A stretch of DNA of 29,205 nt from CAZIPZ01 sp964541075 (lineage in GTDB: Bacteria > Acidobacteriota > Terriglobia > 20CM-2-55-15). The DNA is taken from positions 1 to 29,205 of the forward strand of contig CAZIPZ010000020.1 of the NCBI GenBank assembly GCA_964541075.1, given 5' to 3'. Shown piece by piece: positions 15,849 through 24,265 of the stretch (position 1 is the first letter of the stretch; each line of letters begins with the position of its first letter). Both the position numbers and the translations under genes were made by a program. The notes under the pieces are model-generated. The model searched no databases. It was not told where the DNA came from and saw only the letters and a program-made list of their open reading frames with translations.

Positions 15849-16469
15849 ATGGAGGCACAGACGAAGGCGGCCTCAGCATCCCGTTCGCCTCAACGTGTTC
15901 TCGAAGCCCTGTCCACTGTCGCGGCCCTCCTAGATCGCACCATCAATGAAGTCGAGGCTCTCGACGCCGAATTCCAGCAGCGCCTTCTGCAGGCTGTTCA
16001 TGACACTGAGGTATCTCTGCAAAGTCAGGCGGCTCTTCATCTGGATTCAGAAGTCAATGCACTTCGCACCCGACTTGAGGGTCAGTACAGAAGCCGCCTG
16101 GAGGAAATATCCTCGGAGTGGGAAGCCGAACGCCAGTGCCTGAATAAAGAACTGGACCGCACTTCCCAGGCTGCCACTGCCTGGGAAGGCGAACGCATGA
16201 GGCTGAACTCCGAAGTGGAACAACTTAAGAATGAAGTCGCCGCCCAGAAAGCCGCTATTGAAGCCGCTCCTCCCAAAATACTTTCCGCAAGCCCTTCGAA
16301 TGTCACGGCAGAGGTCGAGCGCGTTCAGGGATTGATCAAAGAAATTTCCGCGATGATTGAGGATCCTTCGACGTCGCTCTCCGCCGTCATCCGAAAGAAT
16401 GTTGAGCGTCCCGAACTTGAGTCTTACTTGCGGGGCATTCAGTACGGATCAGGTCGTACTCAGGCCTAA
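15849..16469 (+). CDS. Coiled-coil protein of unknown function
   Basis: 206 residues, rich in Glu, Ala, Gln, Arg and Leu with no cysteine-rich or membrane segment. Residues of about 15-145 show near-continuous heptad character (for example RLNSEVEQLKNEVAAQKAA). A Pro/Ser linker near 150 is followed by a short helical tail with VQGLIKEISAMIEDP. ATG 15849 is preferred; an in-frame TTG at 15834 abuts AGGAGG without spacing. It sits 11 bp after the membrane hydrolase gene. It could be a scaffold or regulatory partner of its neighbours, but nothing in the sequence says which. Confidence 0.7.
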   Translation: MEAQTKAASASRSPQRVLEALSTVAALLDRTINEVEALDAEFQQRLLQAVHDTEVSLQSQAALHLDSEVNALRTRLEGQYRSRLEEISSEWEAERQCLNKELDRTSQAATAWEGERMRLNSEVEQLKNEVAAQKAAIEAAPPKILSASPSNVTAEVERVQGLIKEISAMIEDPSTSLSAVIRKNVERPELESYLRGIQYGSGRTQA

Positions 16470-16516
16470 CGCAGGCGGACCGAGGGATGTGGCAGTCGGC
16501 GTGCAACGCCACTTGC

Positions 16517-16966
16517 ATGAAGCTGACCGGGTTAGAAGCACTCGATTCGTCTATTCAGAGAACCAATGCTTGGATCAAGGAACTGATGCAGGAGCTGAAT
16601 TGGACAGATCGCAGGAGGGCTTACTTGGCGCTTCGCTGCGTCTTGCAGGCTGTAAGGGATCATCTTTCAGTTGAACAAGCCGTTCAGTTTGGGGAACAAC
16701 TTCCTACACTGATCAGGGGATTCTACTTCGAGCACTGGAGTCCAAATGACAAACCCGCGCCGTTCCGGTCTCAAAAGGCTTTCTTCCAGGGAGTTTGTTC
16801 CTATCTGGAACGGAATAGCTCCGATTCCCTCGATGCGGAGGTCGTAGTTCGCGCTGTGTTTCGTTTACTAGACCGAAAAGCTGCCGAAGGTGAAACCGAA
16901 AACCTTCAGAACATTCTTCCCCGCGGCCTGAAGGATCTCTGGCCCCCGACATTACGCGCCGCGTAA
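16517..16966 (+). CDS. DUF2267 family protein
   Basis: 149 residues, the family's usual size. The conserved pattern runs LEALDSSIQRTNAWIKEL, then ALRCVLQAVRDHLSVEQAVQ, then FGEQLPTLIRGFYFEHW, then VVRAVFRLLDRKAAEGETE and ILPRGLKDLWP at the C-terminus. All-helical and cytosolic by prediction; its biochemical role is unknown, though members often occur near stress genes. ATG 16517 fits the family N-terminus; ATG 16487 in the same frame is possible and has a GGCGGA site about 7 nt upstream. It ends 10 bp before cofD. Confidence 0.85.
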   Translation: MKLTGLEALDSSIQRTNAWIKELMQELNWTDRRRAYLALRCVLQAVRDHLSVEQAVQFGEQLPTLIRGFYFEHWSPNDKPAPFRSQKAFFQGVCSYLERNSSDSLDAEVVVRAVFRLLDRKAAEGETENLQNILPRGLKDLWPPTLRAA

Positions 16967-16976
16967 AATACGGTGC

Positions 16977-17927
16977 GTGAGTACTTCCGTTCATTACACC
17001 GTTCTCGCTGGTGGCAGTGGCGCAGCAAGGTTTCTACGCGGACTCGCAAGGGTGGCGCCGCCTGAACAGATTCATGTTGTCGTGAACATTGGCGACGATG
17101 CTGAATTTTGGGGTCTCCACGTGAGTCCGGATATCGACAGCATCGTTTATGCGCTCGCCAACCGCCTGGATACCGGCCGTGGCTGGGGTTTAAAAGGCGA
17201 AACATTTCATTGTCTTGAAGAGATTGAACGTTACGGCCTTCCGTCATGGTTCCAGCTTGGAGATCGCGACCTTGCGACGCATCTGGCCCGAACCTCCCTG
17301 TTGCGTTCAGGCTTGAATCTTACGCACGCTGTGCAAAGCATGGCCTCTGCTCTGGGCGTCAAAGCCTTGATCCTGCCGGCCAGCAACGATCCGGTGCGCA
17401 GCAAAATTGAAACATCGAGCGGCTGGCTCGATTTTCAGGAATTTTTCGTGCGCGAGCACTGTCGCCCTGACGTCCGCTCCGTAACATATACAGGCGCTTC
17501 GGATGCGCGGGCTCCAGCCGAAGTCATTCAGTCCATCCGAGAGGCGAAACTAGTGATCGTCGCGCCGAGCAATCCCATCACAAGCATCGGACCTATTCTC
17601 GCTATTCGTTCGATCCGTGATGCGCTGCGCTGCACTCAAGCCCCCGTAGTTGCAATAAGCCCGATAATCAATTCGGCTGCAGTCAGCGGCCCGGCAGGAA
17701 AGTTGATGGAGGCATGCGGGTTCGAGGTGTCGCCTGGAGGCGTAGCCCGCTGTTACCATGATTTCTTGGATGCTATTGTTGTCGACTCTGCTGATTCAGC
17801 CTGGGCGCCTGCGATTAGGAATACGACGATCGGTGTGCAAGTGACGGATATCCTGATGCACGATGACCAACATGCTGAGCGCCTTGCCGGCTTTATCCTC
17901 CATGAAAACAGTTCTCTTGCCAGTTAA
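16977..17927 (+). CDS. cofD: 2-phospho-L-lactate (or phosphoenolpyruvate) transferase of F420 biosynthesis
   Basis: 316 residues. CofD/FbiA joins the activated phospholactyl or enolpyruvyl-phospho unit to Fo to give F420-0 (or dehydro-F420-0). Seen: N-terminal AGGSGAARFLRGL nucleotide fold, VNIGDDAEFWGLHVSPDID (the conserved NxGDD motif), RGWGLKGET, LGDRDLATHL, NDPVRSKIET, and the Fo-site segment VIVAPSNPITSIGPIL. GTG 16977 gives the family N-terminus directly. It is the first of four consecutive, overlapping F420 genes; its 3' end overlaps cofC by 26 bp. Confidence 0.95.
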   Translation: MSTSVHYTVLAGGSGAARFLRGLARVAPPEQIHVVVNIGDDAEFWGLHVSPDIDSIVYALANRLDTGRGWGLKGETFHCLEEIERYGLPSWFQLGDRDLATHLARTSLLRSGLNLTHAVQSMASALGVKALILPASNDPVRSKIETSSGWLDFQEFFVREHCRPDVRSVTYTGASDARAPAEVIQSIREAKLVIVAPSNPITSIGPILAIRSIRDALRCTQAPVVAISPIINSAAVSGPAGKLMEACGFEVSPGGVARCYHDFLDAIVVDSADSAWAPAIRNTTIGVQVTDILMHDDQHAERLAGFILHENSSLAS

Positions 17928-18528
17928 AGACTTCGAGAACGCTAAACAGCGGCTCTCCGGAATTTTCGACCAGAGGCAGAGATCAGGATTCGCCCGAGCG
18001 ATGTGCGCCGACGTCCTTGCGACATTGGCCCAGACGCACTCTCCCAGTCGGATCGTCGTTTTCACGTCCAGTGACGTCGTTCGGGATATGGCCTTGCCGC
18101 TAGGTTTCGACGTTGTGCGTGAAGCATGCGTCGCCGGCCACACCGAAGCGGTCAATTTGATGGTTTCAGAACTCTCTCCAACATCCTCCCAAATTCTTTC
18201 AATTTCAGCCGACCTTCCAATGCTTGCACCAACTGAAATCGACTTTGTTTTTCAGCAAGCCATATGGCCCATAACAATCATCCCTTCATGCGACGGCGAC
18301 GGCACCAATGGTATTGCTTTCACGCCGCCCGCTCGAATCAACGTCGAATACGGACCAGGAAGTTTCGCTCGTCATCTTTCTAAGGTTATGGCAGCCGGTT
18401 TCCCTTCTGCGGTGCTCAACGTACCCGGCATTGCTTTCGACATCGACACGCCGGCCGACCTCAAAGTTTTTCTCAATTCCCCGGTCAAAGAGAGCGCCAC
18501 GTGGCGCTTTCTAATGAGTATGCAATGA
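17902..18528 (+). CDS. cofC: 2-phospho-L-lactate/PEP guanylyltransferase of F420 biosynthesis
   Basis: 208 residues from ATG 17902 (MKTVLLPVKDFENAKQRL is the canonical family N-terminus). CofC/FbiD uses GTP to activate 2-phospholactate or phosphoenolpyruvate for CofD. Metal and nucleotide motifs are SADLPML, DGDGTNGIAF, YGPGSFARHL and GIAFDIDTPADL. The start lies 26 bp inside cofD and the stop overlaps cofE as ATGA, so translation is coupled. Substrate choice (lactate or PEP form) cannot be told by eye. Confidence 0.93.
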   Translation: MKTVLLPVKDFENAKQRLSGIFDQRQRSGFARAMCADVLATLAQTHSPSRIVVFTSSDVVRDMALPLGFDVVREACVAGHTEAVNLMVSELSPTSSQILSISADLPMLAPTEIDFVFQQAIWPITIIPSCDGDGTNGIAFTPPARINVEYGPGSFARHLSKVMAAGFPSAVLNVPGIAFDIDTPADLKVFLNSPVKESATWRFLMSMQ

Positions 18529-19256
18529 ATATCGAGATCACGCCGGTTCAATACATGCCTGAGATCCGGCCAGGCATGGACCTTACACGAGAGCTGGAGG
18601 AAGGAATCCGCAGAAGCGGTCTGCAACTCCAGCGCCATGACATTCTTGCTGTAACGCAGAAGATCGTTTCCAAGGCCGAAGGACGCCTGGTGACGCTCAG
18701 CAACGTGCAACCGTCTCCCCCAAGCATCGGGTTGGCATCTCAAACTGGGAAAGATCCCAAGCTAGTTGAAGTGATTCTTTCTCAGTCGCGACGCGTGGTT
18801 CGAGTTCGCGGTGAAGTTCTGATTTGTGAGACGAGTCACGGATACATTTGCGCAAACGCCGGCGTCGATCGGTCTAATGTGGAGGGGCCTGATGATGTGG
18901 CGCTGTTGCCCAAGGACCCTGATCGGTCGGCTCGGGTCATCGCAGATGCTCTTGGCTGCGGCGTTATTGTCACCGATACTTTTGGGCGCCCGTGGCGTGA
19001 AGGTCTCGTCGATTTGACGATCGGTTTAGCCCGCGTTCCTCCCTTTGTTGACTTGCGTGGCAAGCCCGATTTTTATGGACGTGAAATGAAAGCGACCGTG
19101 CTGGCTGCGGTCGACGCATTGGCCGGCGCGGCGGGTCTGGTCATGGGCAAAACGAATAACACCCCGGCTGCACTGATTCGCGGATTTGTTTGGAGCGACA
19201 CCAACGGCACAATTTCAGACATTCTTCGGAAGCCGGAAGGAAACCTTTTTCTATGA
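18525..19256 (+). CDS. cofE: F420-0:L-glutamate ligase
   Basis: 243 residues, the CofE-only form without the nitroreductase-like C-terminal domain of actinobacterial FbiB. It adds the gamma-linked glutamate tail to F420-0 with GTP. Signatures are AVTQKIVSKAEGRLV, HGYICANAGVDRSN, VIVTDTFGRPWREGL, GKPDFYGREMKATVLAAVD and the C-terminal MGKTNNTPAALIRG. It starts in an ATGA overlap with cofC and ends in another with the next gene. The absence of the FbiB extension suggests that reduction of any dehydro-F420 intermediate would need a separate enzyme. Confidence 0.95.
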   Translation: MNIEITPVQYMPEIRPGMDLTRELEEGIRRSGLQLQRHDILAVTQKIVSKAEGRLVTLSNVQPSPPSIGLASQTGKDPKLVEVILSQSRRVVRVRGEVLICETSHGYICANAGVDRSNVEGPDDVALLPKDPDRSARVIADALGCGVIVTDTFGRPWREGLVDLTIGLARVPPFVDLRGKPDFYGREMKATVLAAVDALAGAAGLVMGKTNNTPAALIRGFVWSDTNGTISDILRKPEGNLFL

Positions 19257-19837
19257 AGATTGCAATTCTTGGCGGCTCTGGGAAACTCGGCCAGGCTCTC
19301 GCCATACGATTGAGCCAAACGACACATGACGTCGTGATCGGTTCTCGCAACTCGGAAAGGGGGGAACCTAATGTGGAAGCCGCTTCTTGGTGTGATCTGG
19401 CGTTTGTTACTGTCCCATTCTCGGCCCGCAACACCTTAGTTGAATCGATGAGGGACAGCCTTCGCAAGAAAGTGGTCATCGACACAACCGTTCCAGTCGA
19501 TCCCGCAAATCGTTCCAGGATTCGAAATGAATCCGGAAAATCGGCGGTCGAGGAGACAGCGGACGCCCTCAAGGAGTCGGAGGTATTTGCCGCTTTCCAA
19601 ACCGTTTCTTTCTTGACTCTTCGCGGTCCAGGCCGTTTGCAAGACGTGCTGGTGGCTGGTCCCTCCGAACGCAAACATGTTCCAATGGACATCATTCGTA
19701 GTATGGGTCTTCGTCCGATTTATGCGGGCACTATGGAAATTGCCTGGGTTCTGGAAGGAATGGGTCTCCTTTTGATTTCAATCAATAAGCGAAATGGTCT
19801 GAACGACAGTTCAATTAAGATTGAAGGAGTGTTGTGA
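19253..19837 (+). CDS. F420H2:NADP+ oxidoreductase-like protein (Fno/NpdG family), shortened
   Basis: 194 residues. A Rossmann NADP fold opens with MKIAILGGSGKLGQAL and VVIGSRNSER (the SR pair favours NADP), followed by LAFVTVPFSA, KVVIDTTVPVD, FAAFQTVSF and a C-terminal MEIAWVLEGMGLLLISINKR, all in Fno order. Typical Fno proteins are about 210-225 residues; the missing part lies between SRNSER and AASWCDLAFV, where a helix-loop of roughly 20 residues is usual. It should move hydride between F420H2 and NADP+, but the deletion leaves activity uncertain. An ATGA overlap with cofE makes it the fourth gene of the F420 block. Confidence 0.85.
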   Translation: MKIAILGGSGKLGQALAIRLSQTTHDVVIGSRNSERGEPNVEAASWCDLAFVTVPFSARNTLVESMRDSLRKKVVIDTTVPVDPANRSRIRNESGKSAVEETADALKESEVFAAFQTVSFLTLRGPGRLQDVLVAGPSERKHVPMDIIRSMGLRPIYAGTMEIAWVLEGMGLLLISINKRNGLNDSSIKIEGVL

Positions 19838-19894
19838 AGTTCTGATGGTGCTTTTTAGCTCCTATTGCTTGATTGACGAAATCCAGATCTAGTC

Positions 19895-21946
19895 ATGGAG
19901 CTTCTTCTTCTCAAGTACGGGTACCTTCTACTTTTCCTTGGGGTAGTTCTTGAAGGCGAAGCTTTCTTGCTCGCTGGAAGTTTGCTGGCAAACCGTGGCT
20001 ATTTCAACCTCCTCACGGTGGCTCTCGTTGCGCTCGCGGCGAATACAATAAGCGCGCAGTTTTACTACATGGCTGCCCGAGTACGTGGGCGACGCTGGCT
20101 TGAAAACCGCTTTTACCGAGGTTCGCGATATCAAACAATCCTTCGTTGGGTAAACGAACACGGCAATTGGGTCCTTGTTCTAAGTCGATTCGCGTTTGGT
20201 TTTCGAATCATCATACCAGCGGCTTGCGGAGCGCTTGGAATGCCCTTAATGCGTTTTGCAATCCTGAACGTAATTGCAGGACTGCTCTGGATGATTCCCA
20301 CAGTTTTCATTGGCTACTACTTTGGAGCCAGCATTGACTCCATTGTGCGTGACGCTCGCGGATACCTCACGGGATTCTTCCTTACGGCGTTGCTAGCAGT
20401 AGCGGCTGTTCTGGCCGCGCGTCACGTACGAAAAGTTACATCCATTTTTCAGCGATTCGAATGGTCCGACCTCCACGCAGTGGTTCCCATGATGATGGGG
20501 TTAATGGGTCTCATCAATGTCATCTCCGCAGTCTGGCCCGGCCCAGAAAGCGTGCTTCGAAGTGTTCGTGCGTGGCTTCCTCTTGAGGTGTCACAAGGCA
20601 GCCGTATGCTAATGCTTTTCGCTGGCGTGGCGCTTTTGCAAGTCACATGGGATCTGTCCAGGCGTAAGCAACTGGCTTGGTATGTGGCGGTCATTTCACT
20701 TTCGGCCTCTCTGATGCTTCATTTCACGAGCGGCCTGGATGTACAGAATTCACTAATAGCCGCCTTACTCCTTACGTATCTCATCTACTTCCGGCGCCGG
20801 TTTTACACACGGACCGATCCCGCCTCGTTGAAGAAGGGTTTGGCCATTACACCACTCTTGTTGCTCCTGGTGTTCTTTTACGGCGTCACGGGATTTGCCG
20901 CAAGCGGGCCAGAATTCATTTGGGACCCAGGCGCGAATGCTGCAACGGAATCGGTGCGTGCGGGCATCCTGATCATTCGACCGCACGCGGTTCCCGCATC
21001 ACAATCCGCCGCTCTCTTCCTCACCTCCCTTCAGATCGCCGGCTGGATTGCACGCATATACATCCTGGTTTTGTTGCTCCGACCGGTCATACTTCATGAT
21101 CGACTAGAGGCTCCACAGGATCAGATTGATCGAATCTTTCGTCTTTGCGGTAAAGACCCTTTGTCCGCGTTCGCTATTCAACGGGACAAACATCATTTAC
21201 TAGTGGCCAATAATGAGGGTCTCGTGGCGTATTCCTCCCAGGGCGCCATCGCACTCGCTTGTGGTGATCCGCTGGCGCCGCCCGGAATGTTCGAGGTCGC
21301 CTTCCGTGAGTACGTTGATCACTGCCGGCGTCACGGATGGATACCCTGCATTTACATGGCGGCAGAAGAAAATTTAGCCTTCTATCACTCGCTGCGCATG
21401 CAATCGGTAAAGGTGGCCGAGGAAGCAATTATCGACCTGGCGTCTTTTGATGCCCCCGTCGCAATTCCAAGTGCAATGCCGATTCACCGCTATGATCGCT
21501 CCCGAGAGAAGGACGCATTGATTGACGAGCAACTTGAAGAAGTGAGTGAAGACTGGCTGGAAACGCGGCATTTAAGAGAGTTGAGCTTTACAACTGGCTA
21601 TTTCTCGCTTGAATCCATTTCAGACGGACCTGTCTTTATTCTGGGCGATCGGCAACGTGTTCAAGCATTTTGCGGATGGCTTACCTACAACAATGGACGA
21701 GGAGCGATTCTTGACATTGTGAGACAGCGGCGGGACGCGTCACCGGAAGCGACACACATTCTTCTAGGTCAGGCCTTACGCATGTTGAATCAGGAATTTG
21801 ACGAAGCAAGCATCCCGTCGACCGTGTTGCATTCAGACCAGATTGAAACGTTCGCACCAAAGTGGAGGTCACGGTACCTCGTGCATCCCCGAAACGCGAG
21901 GATATCTAAAATCATCAATGCCCTGCAGTCGGTGCAGAAGCGATAG
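19895..21946 (+). CDS. Fusion of a DedA-like membrane domain with an MprF-type aminoacyl-phosphatidylglycerol synthase domain
   Basis: 683 residues. Residues 1-180 are a DedA/VTT (SNARE-associated) membrane domain: LEGEAFLLAG near the start, then the hallmark LSRFAFGFRIIIPAACGALGM. Residues of about 185-400 are several more membrane helices. Residues of about 410-680 are a cytosolic GNAT-like LPG-synthase C-terminal (DUF2156) domain (KDPLSAFAIQRDKHHLL, GDPLAPP, GWIPCIYMAAEENLAFYHSL). By family it would use aminoacyl-tRNA to modify lipid head groups, giving resistance to cationic compounds. It lies 57 bp after the F420 block, probably in the same transcript. ATG 19895 has no clear ribosome binding site. 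Confidence 0.88.
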   Translation: MELLLLKYGYLLLFLGVVLEGEAFLLAGSLLANRGYFNLLTVALVALAANTISAQFYYMAARVRGRRWLENRFYRGSRYQTILRWVNEHGNWVLVLSRFAFGFRIIIPAACGALGMPLMRFAILNVIAGLLWMIPTVFIGYYFGASIDSIVRDARGYLTGFFLTALLAVAAVLAARHVRKVTSIFQRFEWSDLHAVVPMMMGLMGLINVISAVWPGPESVLRSVRAWLPLEVSQGSRMLMLFAGVALLQVTWDLSRRKQLAWYVAVISLSASLMLHFTSGLDVQNSLIAALLLTYLIYFRRRFYTRTDPASLKKGLAITPLLLLLVFFYGVTGFAASGPEFIWDPGANAATESVRAGILIIRPHAVPASQSAALFLTSLQIAGWIARIYILVLLLRPVILHDRLEAPQDQIDRIFRLCGKDPLSAFAIQRDKHHLLVANNEGLVAYSSQGAIALACGDPLAPPGMFEVAFREYVDHCRRHGWIPCIYMAAEENLAFYHSLRMQSVKVAEEAIIDLASFDAPVAIPSAMPIHRYDRSREKDALIDEQLEEVSEDWLETRHLRELSFTTGYFSLESISDGPVFILGDRQRVQAFCGWLTYNNGRGAILDIVRQRRDASPEATHILLGQALRMLNQEFDEASIPSTVLHSDQIETFAPKWRSRYLVHPRNARISKIINALQSVQKR

Positions 21947-21951
21947 AACTG

Positions 21952-22437
21952 CTACATCTTGTACTTTCCCAAATCCTCATCGTTCAGATTCTCAAGCCAC
22001 CGTTTGAGCTCTTCATTATTGATTCGATCCTGGGCGCCAGCCTGGCTTTTAGAGGATTTCAAGACTTCGTCTTCAACAAAAATCGGGCAATCGATACGGA
22101 GTGCTAGAGCAAGTGCATCGCTCGGGCGAGAGTCAATGGAAAGAAAGTTGCCGTTGCGTTCCACCCAAATGACGGCATAAAACGTATCGTCCTTGATGCT
22201 CGTCACCACGACTTTGTTGACGATAGCGTCGAGGCCAACCAGGACATTCTTCAAGAGGTCGTGAGTCATCGGTCGAGGAGTTACGACCTTTTCAATCTCC
22301 AGCGCAATGGCATTGGCTTCGTAAACACCGACCCAGATTGGAAGGATTCCGCTCCCGCAGGCCTCCTTTAGGATCACAATCGGCATATTCGTAATCGGAT
22401 CCATCATCAAGCCCCGGATCTTCATTTCGACTTCCAC
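21952..22437 (-). CDS. Bifunctional nuclease family protein (DUF151)
   Basis: 161 residues. The N-terminal 130 residues match the BFN/DUF151 domain: VEMKIRGLMMDP, VILKEACGSGILPIWVG, EANAIALEIEKV, RPMTHDLLKNVL and the late signature IDSRPSDALALALRIDCPIF. A charged helical tail (ELKRWLENLNDEDLGKYKM) follows, as in other bacterial members. Plant homologues show RNase and DNase activity; the bacterial role is unclear. GTG 22437 was chosen because AGGAGG lies 7 nt upstream; TTG 22443 abuts that site. It converges with the MprF fusion across 5 bp and lies downstream of recN. Confidence 0.92.
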   Translation of the reverse strand: MEVEMKIRGLMMDPITNMPIVILKEACGSGILPIWVGVYEANAIALEIEKVVTPRPMTHDLLKNVLVGLDAIVNKVVVTSIKDDTFYAVIWVERNGNFLSIDSRPSDALALALRIDCPIFVEDEVLKSSKSQAGAQDRINNEELKRWLENLNDEDLGKYKM

Positions 22438-22472
22438 GGGCAATCCTCCTCACTTAAGACGCTTTAGTGCAA

Positions 22473-22500
22473 TGTATATACTTTATTGTTCAAAATGCAA
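22473..22500 (-). promoter_or_regulatory. Possible promoter of the bifunctional nuclease family gene
   Basis: On the minus strand, TTGCAT (22500-22495) and TATACA (22478-22473) are separated by 16 bp, giving a start site about 30 bp before the coding start. Three of six and four of six consensus matches, so a weak call. Confidence 0.3.
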
Positions 22501-22542
22501 GGCGCTCGAACTGTCCTTGTCCCATGCATCCTTAAGAAAATT

Positions 22543-24189
22543 CTACGCCTTTACGGCTTTAAGCAGTTCTTTAACGTGTTTTCGGGCGCTCTCTGTCACG
22601 TGAGAGCCGCTCATCATTCGCACAAGTTCCTCAATACGCGATTCCCCTTCCAACTTTTCGACACGGGTTACAGATCGGTTGTCTATCGCCAGTTTCTCAA
22701 TTCGATATTGATGGTCTGCAAAAGCCGCAACTTGCGCGAGATGTGTAACGCAGAATACCTGATAGCGGCTGGAAATCTCCTTCAGCTTTTGGCCGATTTT
22801 CTCTGCGCCTTTGCCGCCGACACCCGAATCGACCTCGTCAAAAACGAGCGTCTTTCGCGAGCTATCAACGGCGAGCACGGTCCGCAATGCCAGCATGATG
22901 CGCGATAGTTCCCCACCTGAAGCAATTTTTTCCAGCGGTTTCAACTCCTCTCCCATGTTTGGCGAAATTAGCAGCTCGGGCCGATCTATGCCGCTGGATC
23001 GTCCTGGCGAGACATCAAACCACTTGATGACAAACCGCACCTGAGGCATTGCGAGAGATCGGAGCTCCCGTTCAATAGCGTCCTCTAGACCTTTTGTAGC
23101 CGTTCTTCTTACTTTGCTCAGTGCCTGAGCGGCTTCAGCATACGTTTGCTTGAGAAGCCCAATTTGCTGTTCCAACAAATCTTTTCTCGATTCCGTCAGA
23201 CCTATGCTGTCCAATTCGCGTCTTACCGTCTTAAGGTGTTCAAGGAGATCCGGGCCGTATTTTCGATGGAGGCGTTCGAGTTCAGATAATCGGGCCTGAT
23301 TACGCTCGAGTTCCCTAGGATCGAGCTGAACCTGGCTTAGGTATCGCCGAAGGGCGTAAGCGAGGTCCTGTATTGCAACGCGCACTGAGTCGGTCTGATC
23401 GACAATAGGTTGAAGACTCTGATCATGCTGCGCGGCATCGCGGAGCTGACGTTGTGTTTGGGAGAGCATTGCGAGAACGGACGTTTCGGAATCGTAAAGA
23501 GTCTCGTGGCCTCGAGTCGCAGCTTCCAATAACTTGCCCGCATGAGCTTGTACGTATACGCGCTCGCGGAGCGCATCCGTTTCACCCGGCTTAGGGTTCA
23601 CTTTCTGAATTTCGTCGTGCTGAAAGGCAAGCAGATCGTATCGTTCCTTTTTCATAACGTGCTCAGCGGAAAGCTCGGATAGCTCTCGTTCAGCTTGCTG
23701 CATCGCCGAGTAGACTTCGCGGACCTTCTGTCCGATGGTCTTCGCTTCGGCATAAACGTCAATTAGTTCAAGCTGATGCGAAACGTCGAGCAACGTTTGC
23801 TGTTCATGTTGGCCGTGAATGTCGATAAGGAGTGGCGCCAATTCCCGCAACGCCGTTACGGTGCCAGGTTGATTATTGACGTAAACACGATTTCGTTCGT
23901 CTGAGGAGATCTCACGTCGAATCACAATTTCCGGAGCTTCACTGTCAAAACCGAGGCGATCAAGGTGGAGTTTCACATCACACTCGAAGACGGCTTCGAT
24001 GATTGAGCGCGTTTCTCCTGTGCGAACCATTTCAGCGGAAGCCTTTGCACCGCAGAGCAACGCAAGAGCGTCCACTATGATGGATTTACCTGCACCCGTT
24101 TCGCCCGAAAGCAGGTTGAAACCTTCTTCGAAGTGAAGTTCAAGTTGATCGATGAGGGCAAAATTTCGAACTCGAAGATAGCGCAGCAT
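22543..24189 (-). CDS. recN: DNA repair ATPase RecN
   Basis: 548 residues, typical length. An SMC-like protein acting in double-strand break repair. N-terminal Walker A GETGAGKS (residues 29-36) after the LRYLRVRNFALID start; HGQHEQQTLL at about 125; long central coiled coils (about 150-365); then the ABC signature ASGGELSRIMLALRT, Walker B TLVFDEVDSGVGG, and the CVTHLAQVAAFADHQY switch. All ATPase parts are intact. ATG 24189 gives the canonical N-terminus. It is divergent from tolQ across 76 bp. Confidence 0.97.
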   Translation of the reverse strand: MLRYLRVRNFALIDQLELHFEEGFNLLSGETGAGKSIIVDALALLCGAKASAEMVRTGETRSIIEAVFECDVKLHLDRLGFDSEAPEIVIRREISSDERNRVYVNNQPGTVTALRELAPLLIDIHGQHEQQTLLDVSHQLELIDVYAEAKTIGQKVREVYSAMQQAERELSELSAEHVMKKERYDLLAFQHDEIQKVNPKPGETDALRERVYVQAHAGKLLEAATRGHETLYDSETSVLAMLSQTQRQLRDAAQHDQSLQPIVDQTDSVRVAIQDLAYALRRYLSQVQLDPRELERNQARLSELERLHRKYGPDLLEHLKTVRRELDSIGLTESRKDLLEQQIGLLKQTYAEAAQALSKVRRTATKGLEDAIERELRSLAMPQVRFVIKWFDVSPGRSSGIDRPELLISPNMGEELKPLEKIASGGELSRIMLALRTVLAVDSSRKTLVFDEVDSGVGGKGAEKIGQKLKEISSRYQVFCVTHLAQVAAFADHQYRIEKLAIDNRSVTRVEKLEGESRIEELVRMMSGSHVTESARKHVKELLKAVKA

Positions 24190-24265
24190 ACTCGGCGGTT
24201 ATAAGCCATCGGGGTTGATCTTTCAATGACGAAGAGGTTACCTTTTTTATTCTGAGGAGACGAAT

